From positions 372,001 through 436,000 of the forward strand of contig NZ_RJJD01000001.1 of assembly GCF_003721515.1 (NCBI RefSeq): a DNA stretch of 64,000 nt. The letters run 5' to 3'. Position 1 is the stretch's first letter; every line of letters begins with the position of its first letter. Source of the stretch: Rufibacter latericius (GTDB lineage: Bacteria; Bacteroidota; Bacteroidia; Cytophagales; Hymenobacteraceae). The translations under genes and the position numbers were made by a program. The notes under the pieces are model-generated. The model did no database searches, was not told the origin of the DNA, and saw only the letters and a list, made by a program, of their open reading frames with translations. This document shows, in pieces, positions 8,419-16,448 of the stretch.

Positions 8419-8447
8419 CAGCCATTTTACTAGAATCAGGGCAAAAC
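8413..8447. repeat. R element copy overlapping a stop codon
   Basis: Left arm GTTTAGCAGCCATTTTAC, right arm GAATCAGGGCAAAAC. The TAG stop of the MBL-fold gene (8416-8418) lies inside the left arm. Confidence 0.5.
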
Positions 8448-8450
8448 TAA

Positions 8451-8502
8451 ACATAAAAGCAGAAGCCTCTTTCTATCCGGAAAGAGGCTTCTGCTTTTAT
8501 GT
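8451..8502 (+). terminator. Strong terminator after the MBL-fold gene
   Basis: Perfect 23-bp stem (8451-8473 with 8480-8502) around a 6-base loop, A-rich left and T-rich right. Confidence 0.9.
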
Positions 8503-8534
8503 AGAAAATATTTCCTGTTTGACGCACACTTTAT

Positions 8535-8549
8535 TACGAAAATTTCGTA
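8535..8549. promoter_or_regulatory. BlaI-type operator 1
   Basis: Perfect inverted repeat TACGAAA-A-TTTCGTA upstream of the BlaI-family repressor gene. It shares its TACGA/TCGTA half-sites with the neighbouring palindrome 19 bp away (centre to centre), which suggests autorepression by paired dimers. Confidence 0.7.
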
Positions 8550-8552
8550 GAA

Positions 8553-8569
8553 TTACGAAGACATCGTAA
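8553..8569. promoter_or_regulatory. BlaI-type operator 2
   Basis: Inverted repeat TTACGA-N5-TCGTAA, ending 11 nt before the ATG of the repressor gene; it may also overlap the ribosome-binding area. Confidence 0.7.
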
Positions 8570-8580
8570 CAAATACACCT

Positions 8581-8946
8581 ATGGAGAAACTGACACAACA
8601 GGAAGAGGATGCCATGCAGGTAATCTGGGAAACCCAGGGTGGCTTCATCAAAGATTTTCTGGATAAACTCGCGGAGCCCAAACCGCCTTACACTACCTTG
8701 GCCTCCACGGTGAAGAACCTGGAGAAGAAAGGCTTTGTGCAGTCTGAAAGGCTGGGCAACACCTACCGCTATGCGCCTTTGATCAAGGCCGAGGAATACA
8801 AGAAGAAGTTTATGAAGGGCTTCGTGGGCAATTACTTCCAGAACTCTTACAAAGAGCTGGTGGCCTTCTTCGTGAAGGAAAAGCAGCTGAGCCCCCAGGA
8901 ATTAAAGGAGATTATGGACATGATCGAAAACCAAAAACCAGAATAA
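8581..8946 (+). CDS. BlaI/MecI/CopY family transcriptional repressor (121 aa)
   Basis: The N-terminal ~75 residues form the winged helix of this family (LTQQEEDAMQVIW, then TTLASTVKNLEKKGFV with the wing LGNTYRYAPL), and the C-terminal helices form the dimer. In this family the repressor binds inverted repeats and is cleaved when the partner membrane metalloprotease senses a signal. Both parts are present here: two operators just upstream and an M56 protease gene starting 1 nt after the stop. In Bacteroidota such pairs are usually not tied to beta-lactamase, and no beta-lactamase gene is near. Confidence 0.92.
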   Translation: MEKLTQQEEDAMQVIWETQGGFIKDFLDKLAEPKPPYTTLASTVKNLEKKGFVQSERLGNTYRYAPLIKAEEYKKKFMKGFVGNYFQNSYKELVAFFVKEKQLSPQELKEIMDMIENQKPE

Positions 8947-8947
8947 G

Positions 8948-10342
8948 ATGCCGGCGCTCCTTTTGTATCTGCTGCAAGTCAACGTGGGGCTTATCCTATT
9001 CTATGGCACTTATCGCCTGGTGCTGAGGCAAACCACGTTTTACCACCTCAACCGCTTGTTTCTGGGATCGGGATTGGTGCTGTCAAGTCTGTTGCCGCTG
9101 GTAGATCTTACCCTTTTGTTCAAAGAGAAAAGGCAACTCTACCAAGCTCTTCAAAGCTTTACCCCTACTTGGCCCGTGCCTCAGGCGACTGCACCCGAGG
9201 AGCAGGGATTTGACTTTTGGCTTATTCCGGTGGCTTTGTTCTGGCTGGGTGCGGGTGTAATGGTGCTGCGTTTCTTGGTGCAGATGGCCTCGTTGTACCG
9301 CATTCATCGGCTGTCGGAGGTTGGCTCTTACGAAGGCATCGGGTACCGCCGGGTACAAGCCAGTCTGGCTCCGTTCTCCTTCGGAAAGGCCATTTACTTC
9401 AACCCCACTCTGCACCCTGAGAAAGACTGGCTGCCCATTCTGCAGCATGAGCAGACCCATGTTCGGCAGTGGCATACGCTAGACATCATGTTAATGGAGA
9501 TCACCACGCTTTTCAACTGGTTTAACCCGGTGGTGTGGTTCCTGCGCAAAGCCCTGAAACAGAACCTGGAGTTCCTCACCGACCAGCAAACCCTGCATGC
9601 GGGCATAGACCGCAAACAGTACCAGTTTTCGCTTCTGCAAACCACGGGTGCAGCCCCGCTATCTTTTACCTCCGCTTTCAGTTATCCATCCTTAAAACAC
9701 CGAATCATGATGATGAATAAAACCCCTTCTGGCAAAGTCCAGAGAATCCGTTTCTTGGTGGTGGTTCCTCTGCTACTCTCAGGGCTGCTCGCCTGCCATG
9801 GCATTGCCGGCTCCAGCGCTGAACTGGGCGAAATGCTTCCGGAAGAGAACTCGCTGAGCGCTTTGCCCTTCCAGAACCAGTACGATGCTTTTCTGGAGCG
9901 TAATCCCACGGTTCAAAGAATTACCTGGAGCAATCAGGCCATTCAGGTACAACTAAAATCTGGCATAAAGGAGCAATACCCCAGCACCCCGGAAGGAATA
10001 GCAGAAGCCGAGAAGAAATACGGCACCCTTCCTGTTCCTCCTCCACCACCGCCTGTTCCGGCTGCTCCTGCCGCCCCGCCAGCGCCTCCGTTAGCCCCCG
10101 AATCTGCCTTGGCCCCGCCTCCGCCACCCCCGCCTTTCAACATGGAACTGACTCAGGAATTCCACAAGCGGAACCCAACCATTGAGGGGCTTAGCATTGG
10201 TGAGGAAAGTATTTACGTGATCTTCAAATCTGGAGACGTGGAGAGCTTTGACTTGACGCCCACCGGCATAGCAGCCTTCGAGAAGAAATACGGAAAGCTT
10301 CCTCCTCCACCGGCACCGGTTCAAAGGAAGAAAGACGAGTAG
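8948..10342 (+). CDS. BlaR1-type M56 membrane metallopeptidase with duplicated C-terminal domain (464 aa)
   Basis: Membrane helices lie near residues 5-25, 35-50, 90-115 and 275-292. The zinc motif HEQTH (H167, E168, H171) is on the cytoplasmic side as in BlaR1/MecR1. After the last helix (PLLLSGLLACHG) the periplasmic part carries two copies of a ~50-residue unit, about residues 312-363 and 399-452. Both have a conserved NPT near the start, KSG in the middle, TP-x-GIA, and the ending KKYG-x-LP. They are separated by a Pro/Ala-rich linker with long proline runs. This is not the usual penicillin-binding sensor or TonB tail, so it is probably a different signal-sensing region. The gene is tightly coupled to the repressor gene. 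Confidence 0.9.
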   Translation: MPALLLYLLQVNVGLILFYGTYRLVLRQTTFYHLNRLFLGSGLVLSSLLPLVDLTLLFKEKRQLYQALQSFTPTWPVPQATAPEEQGFDFWLIPVALFWLGAGVMVLRFLVQMASLYRIHRLSEVGSYEGIGYRRVQASLAPFSFGKAIYFNPTLHPEKDWLPILQHEQTHVRQWHTLDIMLMEITTLFNWFNPVVWFLRKALKQNLEFLTDQQTLHAGIDRKQYQFSLLQTTGAAPLSFTSAFSYPSLKHRIMMMNKTPSGKVQRIRFLVVVPLLLSGLLACHGIAGSSAELGEMLPEENSLSALPFQNQYDAFLERNPTVQRITWSNQAIQVQLKSGIKEQYPSTPEGIAEAEKKYGTLPVPPPPPPVPAAPAAPPAPPLAPESALAPPPPPPPFNMELTQEFHKRNPTIEGLSIGEESIYVIFKSGDVESFDLTPTGIAAFEKKYGKLPPPPAPVQRKKDE

Positions 10343-10367
10343 CCTGTCTATTCCTAACCCAGCTTCT

Positions 10368-10402
10368 ATTTTAGCGGTAGTTTACGGAAAACAGGCCCTA
10401 AA
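10368..10402. repeat. R element copy
   Basis: Left arm ATTTTAGCGGTAGTTTAC, right arm GGAAAACAGGCCCTAAA; 25 nt after the M56 stop and just before the terminator. Confidence 0.7.
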
Positions 10403-10403
10403 T

Positions 10404-10434
10404 AGAGAGCCCACCTTCACCCGGTGGGCTCTCT
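10404..10434 (+). terminator. Terminator of the BlaI/M56 operon
   Basis: 12-bp stem AGAGAGCCCACC (10404-10415) with complement at 10423-10434, followed by CCGTTTTC. Confidence 0.8.
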
Positions 10435-10483
10435 CCGTTTTCAAACAAACCTCTTCCAGGCTTACAATTCTGGCAAATCCTTC

Positions 10484-10491
10484 TAGCTTTG
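10484..10491 (+). promoter_or_regulatory. -7 box for the ABC exporter operon
   Basis: TAGCTTTG lies 28 nt before the start codon and matches TAnnTTTG; the upstream box is not clear. Confidence 0.4.
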
Positions 10492-10519
10492 TAAATCAAC
10501 CTTTCCAATCAAGACTGAT

Positions 10520-11422
10520 TTGGCCAACATTTTAGAGATCCAGGGACTGAGCAAGCGCTACGGCGCCGTGCAGGCCCTACAACAACTAACCATCAACGTA
10601 CCCGAGGGCAGCATTTACGGATTGCTGGGCCCCAACGGCAGCGGCAAAACCACTACCTTGGGCATTGTGCTGGATGTGATCAATGCCACCGCCGGCACCT
10701 TCCAATGGTTTGGGCAGCCGGCTTCCAAAACCACTAAACGGCGCATCGGGGCCTTGCTGGAAACCCCTAACTTTTACCCGTACCTGACTGCCGAAGAAAA
10801 CCTGCGCATCACCGCCGATGTGAAAGGATTGAATTCTGCACGTATCACGGCCGTGCTGCAAACCGTGGGGCTGGCGAAACGCAAAAACGACAAGTTTAAA
10901 GGTTACTCCCTGGGCATGAAACAACGCCTGGCCATCGGCGCAGCCTTGTTAGGTGACCCCGAGGTGCTAGTGCTGGACGAGCCCACCAACGGCCTGGACC
11001 CTGAGGGTATTGCCGAGGTACGGGAATTGATCATCCGGATCGCCGCGCAGGGCAAAACCATTCTCCTGGCCAGCCATTTACTTGACGAGGTAGAGAAAGT
11101 CTGCACCCACATGGCGGTGCTCCGCAACGGACAACTCAAAGCTGAAGGCCCGGTTTCCTCCATCATGGCCACCAACGACATGGTGTTCATCAGCGGAGGC
11201 GCCCCCCTGGAGACGCTTTTACAGGTCGCCCGCACGCTTTCTTTCGTCACCGAAGCCCGCCAAGTAAACCAACAGATCCAACTGTCCCTTCAGCCTGAGG
11301 TGTCCAGCTCAGAACTGAACCAGGCCTTCTTCTCCCAGGGCATTGCGTTGGGCCAACTGGTGGTGCGCAAGAAAAGCCTGGAAAGCCAGTTCCTGGAAAT
11401 CATTAAAGCCGATGCCGTATGA
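10520..11422 (+). CDS. ABC transporter ATP-binding protein (300 aa)
   Basis: This is the ATPase of an ABC-2 type exporter. Walker A (GPNGSGKTT), the signature (YSLGMKQRL) and Walker B (VLVLDEPTNGLDPEG) are all intact, and the C-terminal ~80 residues form the regulatory extension common in antibiotic- and lipid-exporter ATPases. The start is a TTG giving MANILEIQGLSKRYG, because no ATG precedes the conserved core in this frame. The permease gene overlaps the end by 4 nt (ATGA), so the two proteins are translationally coupled. The substrate cannot be told. Confidence 0.92.
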   Translation: MANILEIQGLSKRYGAVQALQQLTINVPEGSIYGLLGPNGSGKTTTLGIVLDVINATAGTFQWFGQPASKTTKRRIGALLETPNFYPYLTAEENLRITADVKGLNSARITAVLQTVGLAKRKNDKFKGYSLGMKQRLAIGAALLGDPEVLVLDEPTNGLDPEGIAEVRELIIRIAAQGKTILLASHLLDEVEKVCTHMAVLRNGQLKAEGPVSSIMATNDMVFISGGAPLETLLQVARTLSFVTEARQVNQQIQLSLQPEVSSSELNQAFFSQGIALGQLVVRKKSLESQFLEIIKADAV

Positions 11423-12186
11423 CCTCACTCCTCCGGATAGAACTCCGAAAACTTCTGCCTTATTCCACCTTCTGGGTGCTTTTACTGCTGCAGTGCAGCC
11501 TGCTGTTCATCTTTTTCTACGCCCGCGGAAACGTGATGGTCAACGGACAGATGGCCGGGGCCGAGCTTTACCAGTTCCCTAAACTGTGGATGCACCTGGC
11601 CTACGTCTCCAGCTTCCTGAACCTGATTCCCGGTATCCTGATCATCATCCTGGTCACCGATGAATACGCCTTCAGGACGTTCCGGCAGCAGGTCATTGAT
11701 GGGTTCTCGCGGGCTAACCTGGTACAAGCCAAATACAGCGTCATTCTACTGCTGGCCTTTCTTTTGGCTGGCTACGTGCTCTTGCTGGGCTTAGGCTTTG
11801 GGTTCTACCACGCTAAAGAATCTGGCGCTGTGTTCACAGATGCGCAGTACATCCTTTTTTACCTGGTTCAGTTGGTGGGCTACATGTCACTGGCCATGTT
11901 CATCGCCTTTCTGGTCCGGAAAACTGGCTTAGCAATCATGGTGTTCATGGCCTACACTTTGGTGGTGGAACGGTTGATCCAATGGCAAAGCCCCGATGCC
12001 CTGGACCGGTACTTCCCCATGAAGACCTTCGGAGCCTTAACCCCTAATCCGCACGCCGAAATAGAGCAATTGATGCTAGGCGTTACAGAAACTCTTTCTC
12101 CGCTGCAGGCACTGGCACCGGCGGTACTTTACGTGACCCTTTTCTGCCTTTTTTCTTACCTGCTGCTCCGTTCCCGCGATCTGTAA
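11419..12186 (+). CDS. ABC-2 type transporter permease (255 aa)
   Basis: Six hydrophobic segments are visible (about residues 14-35, 55-80, 108-130, 145-170, 175-190 and 230-252), with the usual ABC-2 layout and a soluble loop after the first segment. The start codon overlaps the stop of the ATPase gene. Together they make a complete half-and-half exporter of the type used for antibiotics, bacitracin-like peptides, or gliding and membrane components. An R element begins 5 nt after the stop and a strong terminator follows. Confidence 0.88.
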   Translation: MTSLLRIELRKLLPYSTFWVLLLLQCSLLFIFFYARGNVMVNGQMAGAELYQFPKLWMHLAYVSSFLNLIPGILIIILVTDEYAFRTFRQQVIDGFSRANLVQAKYSVILLLAFLLAGYVLLLGLGFGFYHAKESGAVFTDAQYILFYLVQLVGYMSLAMFIAFLVRKTGLAIMVFMAYTLVVERLIQWQSPDALDRYFPMKTFGALTPNPHAEIEQLMLGVTETLSPLQALAPAVLYVTLFCLFSYLLLRSRDL

Positions 12187-12191
12187 AAGAG

Positions 12192-12226
12192 GTTTTAGCC
12201 CTGTTTAAGGGAAAGTGGCCTAAAAC
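12192..12226. repeat. R element copy
   Basis: Left arm GTTTTAGCCCTGTTTA, right arm GGGAAAGTGGCCTAAAAC; 5 nt after the permease stop, directly next to the terminator. Confidence 0.7.
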
Positions 12227-12262
12227 AAAACGCCCTGCTACCGGAAAGTAGCAGGGCGTTTT
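12227..12262. terminator. Terminator between convergent units
   Basis: Perfect 15-bp stem AAAACGCCCTGCTAC (12227-12241) with 12248-12262; bidirectional in shape. Confidence 0.85.
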
Positions 12263-12306
12263 GGTCAGCGGAGGAATCTGATGCGGTCAAGTTTCCCTGT
12301 ATTCTC

Positions 12307-13014
12307 TTAGTTCACCGAAGTGGTTTTCACCTCGGGCTGGGAGATGGCCCCAAAGTAGCTTACGATTTTGGCCAGATCCGGAAGGCTGGTGTACTTGAGT
12401 TTGTTTTGCTTCACGTACTCCTTCATCATTCCGTTTTTCTTCCCGAAGATGAGTTCCAGGTCTTTTTTCACGTTCCGGAGCTCTTTGATTTTCCCGGTGG
12501 GCAGCAGGATGAAGAAGTTGTCCAGACGCTGGTCTACGTACATGGGGCCGCCAACCGGGTATCCGCCACCGTATCCGTAAGGGTAATACCCACCACGGTA
12601 CATAGGATCCCGGCTGATGTCGCGGCGGGTCATGGTTTCGCGCTTAAGCAAGCCGTACTTCCCGATCACGATCTGCTCAAAAAAGGCCGGAGCCAGGAAA
12701 TCACTGTAATCGTTCCCGAAGTTCCAGCGTTGGGTTACAAACACCCGGCGGTAGCGTCCGTCATTGTCTATGGCCTCAAAGCCCCGCACCGCCACGGGCG
12801 AGTAGGCCACCACCGACCCATCGGGGCGGTTTACCCTGATCAGGTCCTCTGACCGGTGATACGTAATTTTGCCGCTCACTGAGTCGCCGGTAGCCAGGTA
12901 CACCCGGCCCGTGGGCCATTCATCTACCAACCCCGAGGATTGGGCCATGGCACCGGCTGCCCACAACATCAATACTATCAAAAGCCCACCCGCTTTTCTT
13001 ACCATCATCTTCAT
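12307..13014 (-). CDS. Exported protein of unknown function (235 aa)
   Basis: The start at 13014 is preceded by AAGGAT on the coding strand and begins a signal peptide (LLIVLMLWAAGAMA before Gln). The mature part starts with a small beta-rich region (GRVYLATGDSVSGKITYHRSEDLIRV), a pattern seen in exported Bacteroidota proteins that carry a short barrel or SH3-like fold. A glycine/tyrosine/proline-rich insert (about residues 136-152) follows. The C-terminal part is charged and helical, with KKDLELIFGKKNGMMKEYVKQNKLK. No family was recognised. The frame is open to 13110, but the extra residues would hide the signal peptide. Confidence 0.75.
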   Translation of the reverse strand: MKMMVRKAGGLLIVLMLWAAGAMAQSSGLVDEWPTGRVYLATGDSVSGKITYHRSEDLIRVNRPDGSVVAYSPVAVRGFEAIDNDGRYRRVFVTQRWNFGNDYSDFLAPAFFEQIVIGKYGLLKRETMTRRDISRDPMYRGGYYPYGYGGGYPVGGPMYVDQRLDNFFILLPTGKIKELRNVKKDLELIFGKKNGMMKEYVKQNKLKYTSLPDLAKIVSYFGAISQPEVKTTSVN

Positions 13015-13234
13015 GTTATCCTTTCTTAGTATAATAATATACGCTTCTTTAAAAAATATACTGGCTCTAAAATGAGAAGGTTGTCTCATTACCAGTACTT
13101 TATAACGCAAAAGAGAGAATTTTTCGTGTGCGGTTTACTCTTATGCCAAATACTCAATTTTCTTGCCAAAGGCAAGCGGGAAGCTGCTGCTATTCAATAT
13201 ACTAAAAAAGTCAAATAAAAGAGGCACATTGTTC

Positions 13235-13283
13235 AATAAAAGCAAAAAGGCGGAAGAAAATCCTCCGCCTTTTTGCTTTTATT
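13235..13283 (-). terminator. Terminator after ribBA
   Basis: 20-base arms (13235-13254 and 13264-13283) around a short loop; it overlaps the last bases of ribBA and has T-runs on both strands. Confidence 0.75.
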
Positions 13284-14484
13284 ATTTTTTCAGGATCAAG
13301 TGCCCTAGTTTATCGCGTTTGGTGGCCAAGTACCTCTGATTGTGTTCGTTAGGGGTAATCTCAATAGGAACTTGCTCTACAATCTGCAGCCCGTACCCAA
13401 TTAAACCGGTACGCTTGCGGGGATTGTTGGAAAGCAGGCGCATCTTGGTTACGCCCAAGTCCCGGAGGATCTGAGCACCCACGCCATAATCCCGCTCATC
13501 GGTCCCGAAACCCAGTTGAAGGTTGGCTTCTACCGTATCCAGACCTTGTTCCTGCAGTTTGTAGGCTTTTAGTTTGTTCAGCAGCCCAATGCCGCGGCCC
13601 TCCTGGTTCATGTACACAATTACGCCTTTGCCTTCGCGCTCAATGATTTCCATGGCTTTATGCAGTTGCGGACCGCAGTCGCAGCGGCAAGACCCGAAGA
13701 TATCGCCGGTCACGCAGGAAGAATGCACCCTCACCAGAATAGGCTCGTCTTCTTCCCAGGTGCCTTTCACCAAAGCCAGGTGCTTGGCGTTGTTGCTGCG
13801 CTGGGTGTAGGCGTACAGATCGAAATCGCCCCAGTCGGTGGGTAGTTCTACGGCAATCTCACGTTCAATGAGGCTTTCTTTCTGCAGGCGGTATTTGATA
13901 AGGTCTTTGATGGAGATGAGCTTGAGGTTGAATTTCTTAGCCACTTTCTCCAGATCAGGCATGCGGGCCATGGTACCGTCTTCGTTCATGATTTCCACCA
14001 GAACCCCTGCCGGCGCCAATCCGGCTAATTGAGCCAGGTCTACGGCTGCCTCAGTATGGCCAGCTCTCCTGATGACGCCTTCTTTGCGGGCACGCAACGG
14101 GAAAATATGGCCGGGTTTGCCCAGAGAAGCAGGATCGGTTTTAGGATCGGCTAGGGCTAGGATGGTTTTAGCGCGGTCAGAGGCCGAGATACCCGTGGTA
14201 CAGCCGTGCCCCAGCAAATCAACTGATACGGTGAAAGGGGTAGCGTGCAGCGCGGTGTTACGGCCCACCATCAGTTCCAGGCCCAGTTCATCACAACGTT
14301 CCTCGGTGAGAGGCGCACAGATGAGGCCCCTGCCGTGGGTAGCCATGAAATTCACGATTTCTGGAGTGATTTTCTCCGCGGCACAGATAAAGTCGCCTTC
14401 GTTCTCGCGGTCATCGTCGTCCACCACGACCACTACTTTCCCGGCTTTTATATCTTCAATTGCGTCTTCTATTCTATCTAACAT
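13282..14484 (-). CDS. ribBA: Bifunctional RibBA (DHBP synthase / GTP cyclohydrolase II)
   Basis: It makes the two precursors of riboflavin. The N-terminal half (about 1-205) is 3,4-dihydroxy-2-butanone 4-phosphate synthase, with the acidic loop [11 protein letters not shown], the catalytic HGRGLIC region and GHTEA. The C-terminal half is GTP cyclohydrolase II, with the zinc cysteines in [17 protein letters not shown] and the RGIGL loop. The length (400 aa) is standard. The gene stands alone. No FMN riboswitch consensus was seen upstream, which is usual in this phylum. Confidence 0.97.
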   Translation of the reverse strand: MLDRIEDAIEDIKAGKVVVVVDDDDRENEGDFICAAEKITPEIVNFMATHGRGLICAPLTEERCDELGLELMVGRNTALHATPFTVSVDLLGHGCTTGISASDRAKTILALADPKTDPASLGKPGHIFPLRARKEGVIRRAGHTEAAVDLAQLAGLAPAGVLVEIMNEDGTMARMPDLEKVAKKFNLKLISIKDLIKYRLQKESLIEREIAVELPTDWGDFDLYAYTQRSNNAKHLALVKGTWEEDEPILVRVHSSCVTGDIFGSCRCDCGPQLHKAMEIIEREGKGVIVYMNQEGRGIGLLNKLKAYKLQEQGLDTVEANLQLGFGTDERDYGVGAQILRDLGVTKMRLLSNNPRKRTGLIGYGLQIVEQVPIEITPNEHNQRYLATKRDKLGHLILKK

Positions 14485-14546
14485 GATACTTTTCTTCTAC
14501 TATGCGGCAAGCCAAACAGTTTTATAAACGCCCGCCTTTGAGCGCG

Positions 14547-14554
14547 CAAAGATA
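14547..14554 (-). promoter_or_regulatory. -7 box for ribBA
   Basis: CAAAGATA on the plus strand is TATCTTTG on the coding strand, 62 nt before the start codon. CAA at 14570-14572 could be the -33 part, but the spacing is short. Confidence 0.4.
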
Positions 14555-14748
14555 GCGGTTTTTGCATGGCAAAGATGCGCATCCTTGGGCATGGCACGCC
14601 CCTATGATATACTTACTCTGTGTATAACAATCCAGTATAGGAATTAGTGACGAAGCAGAGAACTTTTTGGGCTGAAAACGGCTGTTTTGCGCAAAAAGGC
14701 AGCTTGGACAATGAAAACCTCTGGCAACAGAACCATGCCCACAAAAAA

Positions 14749-14790
14749 GGCGCTTTTAGCCTGGTTTGGTAAAACCAGGCTAAAAGCGCC
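14749..14790. terminator. Perfect 19-bp hairpin
   Basis: Arms 14749-14767 and 14772-14790 are perfect complements around the loop GGTA. It could terminate minus-strand transcripts from the porin gene 240 nt away, but lacks a clean T-run next to the arm, so its role is open. Confidence 0.6.
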
Positions 14791-14793
14791 TAT

Positions 14794-14954
14794 GAGCATG
14801 TTTAAAATCTGTCTTTGGTGCTGCAAATGGCCACAGCAAGAACCTGAGTTCACACTTTTATCGCCTTCGTAGCGCTGCTACGAGGCTCAAAAACTGCTTC
14901 CTCAGAACCTTACTCTAGCCATTTTCGCTTACCAATCCAAAATTTAACATGCTC
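14794..14954. mobile_element. Possible MITE-like element
   Basis: GAGCATGTT at 14794-14802 and its complement at 14946-14954 bound a 161-bp stretch with no gene. The next bases (AAA) also match after a one-base shift. No clear target-site duplication is seen, so this is only a candidate. Confidence 0.3.
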
Positions 14955-14972
14955 TAAAGAAAGAAACGTGTG

Positions 14973-15004
14973 AAGCTTACTTTCCAGAAAACAGCCTCAA
15001 AACA
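14973..15004. repeat. R element copy
   Basis: Left arm AAGCTTACTTTCC, right arm AGAAAACAGCCTCAAAACA; 25 nt from the porin stop. Confidence 0.6.
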
Positions 15005-15029
15005 GGGGTGCACACCCTGCTTGGCGGTT

Positions 15030-16205
15030 CTAGTTCATAGAGAAGGAGTAAACAAACGCGGCCCCCACGGTGGTCTGGGTTTTCTTGGAGAACTGCCCAG
15101 CAGAATTCTCAAAGAACGCATCCTTAGCTTTGTCAAACCGAACCTCAGGTTTTACCAGGAAGTTGCCTCCCGCCAGTTTAATGTTGCCCGTCATGGTGTA
15201 CGAGGCCACTTCCAGCGGCCCAAAATACCTTACGCCTTTTGGGTCAGAAAAATACTCGCCCCTGAAGCCCAAGCCAAACTTGCTGCTAAGTTCATAGCTG
15301 GCATACAGCGCCCCGCCGCCCCACGAGGCGTCTTTGGACCAGGTATCTTCACTAGACTCCGTATCAGCACTAGACTCCGTATCAGCGCCGGTGTAAAAGG
15401 ATCCATAAGCGGCATTGAGGCCTAGCTTGAACTTTGGGGTAGGTTGGTACGAGGTGGTGAGGTCAAACAAACTGGTGTAGCTTCCCTTATTTCCCCCGAA
15501 GTTGGACAAGGTGTTGTATTCATCTCCGCCAATCCAGTTCAGGTACATCCCGAAGCCTTCCAAAGGTGTCAGGTGCACCTGCGCGGTCACCGATTTCTGG
15601 TCGTTCAGGTCATTGAGGCAATCCCAACCGTTGATCACGCCTAGCATCAGCCCAAGTTTTGGATTAACCGTGTAGTCCAGCTTTGCCCCGGTATGGTAGA
15701 AAGGCCCGTTCCCGAACAGGTAAGACAGGCTGTAGTTAAAATTGAGCGGGGCATCTATGAGTTCATACCCTATGTGCGTGGCGTACTGCCCCACCGTGAG
15801 CCGGAACTTATCCGTGAAATCATAGGAGATGTAAGCTTGCTTGATGATCTTGGCCGTGCCGGAGTTACCAAAGTTGCACAGGTCTGCGTTGGGTCCAAAG
15901 GTAAGATCCACCACCGCTGTGGCTTTGTCTTTTTTGTAAGTCAGCAACGTCTGGATCAGCCCCAGCGAGATATTGTCATGATACTGGTCAAACACGCGAC
16001 CCTGGTTTTTACCTGACTCTGGCCGGTTGAGGTTGTACTGGTAAAAGGCATCTACGTAGCCGCTCAGGTTGAAGGTCCCTTTAGTAGACGTTACAGGCTC
16101 CTCCGCAATGGCTTTCAAGGTGTCTACAGAGGAAATTTCCTGGGCAATCGTTATCTTAGCAGCGGCAAAAAACGTTGCCGCTGTAAGCGCGTAAATCTTT
16201 CTCAT
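15030..16205 (-). CDS. Outer-membrane porin (beta-barrel porin-2 type, 391 aa)
   Basis: The start at 16205 gives a signal peptide (KIYALTAATFFAAAKITIA before Gln). The mature chain is a run of amphipathic strands with the OmpL-like/porin-2 pattern: FNLSGYVDAFYQYNLNRP at the start, INGWDCLND in the middle, and the closing strand TVGAAFVYSFSMN. One surface loop contains a perfect 18-bp tandem duplication (15351-15386, DTESSA twice). It is encoded on the same strand just downstream of the ammonium transporter and PII genes, so it may let ammonium or small solutes across the outer membrane; this is an inference from position. Confidence 0.85.
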   Translation of the reverse strand: MRKIYALTAATFFAAAKITIAQEISSVDTLKAIAEEPVTSTKGTFNLSGYVDAFYQYNLNRPESGKNQGRVFDQYHDNISLGLIQTLLTYKKDKATAVVDLTFGPNADLCNFGNSGTAKIIKQAYISYDFTDKFRLTVGQYATHIGYELIDAPLNFNYSLSYLFGNGPFYHTGAKLDYTVNPKLGLMLGVINGWDCLNDLNDQKSVTAQVHLTPLEGFGMYLNWIGGDEYNTLSNFGGNKGSYTSLFDLTTSYQPTPKFKLGLNAAYGSFYTGADTESSADTESSEDTWSKDASWGGGALYASYELSSKFGLGFRGEYFSDPKGVRYFGPLEVASYTMTGNIKLAGGNFLVKPEVRFDKAKDAFFENSAGQFSKKTQTTVGAAFVYSFSMN

Positions 16206-16367
16206 ACTGCTTCTGTTAACTGTTAGGAATGTTTTAGAAAAGTGTTCACACCAGGCCCATGGGCAGCACCTCCTCAAATTGCCGTTTGAGGGAAACAGGT
16301 TCTACCGCAAGGAGACCAGTACTAATAAACAAAGTGGGGAGAAGAGGAACCGTGATTTGCCAGAAGT

Positions 16368-16408
16368 AAAAGCAGGGGTAATGTCTAGACCACATTACCT
16401 CCTGTTTT
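16368..16408 (-). terminator. Hairpin after amt
   Basis: AAAAGCAGGGGTAATGT pairs with its near-complement (16391-16408), 41 nt beyond the amt stop. The T-run is weak, so it may only slow or process the transcript before the porin gene. Confidence 0.45.
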
Positions 16409-16448
16409 TACGATCCATGTCACTGGTTTCTGCTCCGGCTGCCTGCTC

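Larger units (their letters stand above)
14485..15029. other. 545-bp gap between ribBA and the porin gene
   Basis: No real gene. It holds the likely ribBA promoter box, a perfect 19-bp hairpin, a small element bounded by GAGCATGTT inverted repeats, a second short palindrome (14865-14884) and an R element. Confidence 0.7.

Noticed and set aside
14485-14660. Possible FMN riboswitch upstream of ribBA
   Set aside because: The conserved RFN sequence blocks were not found.
14661-14707. R-like sequence near the ribBA promoter
   Set aside because: The GGCTGTTTTGCGCAAAA core is suggestive, but the right arm does not continue into the conserved end.
14687-14872. Short frames on both strands in the ribBA-porin gap
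   Set aside because: They run through a perfect hairpin and have no start signals or family resemblance.
16276-16304. Further possible R element in the amt-porin gap
   Set aside because: Only the central bases resemble the element; both outer arms are poor.
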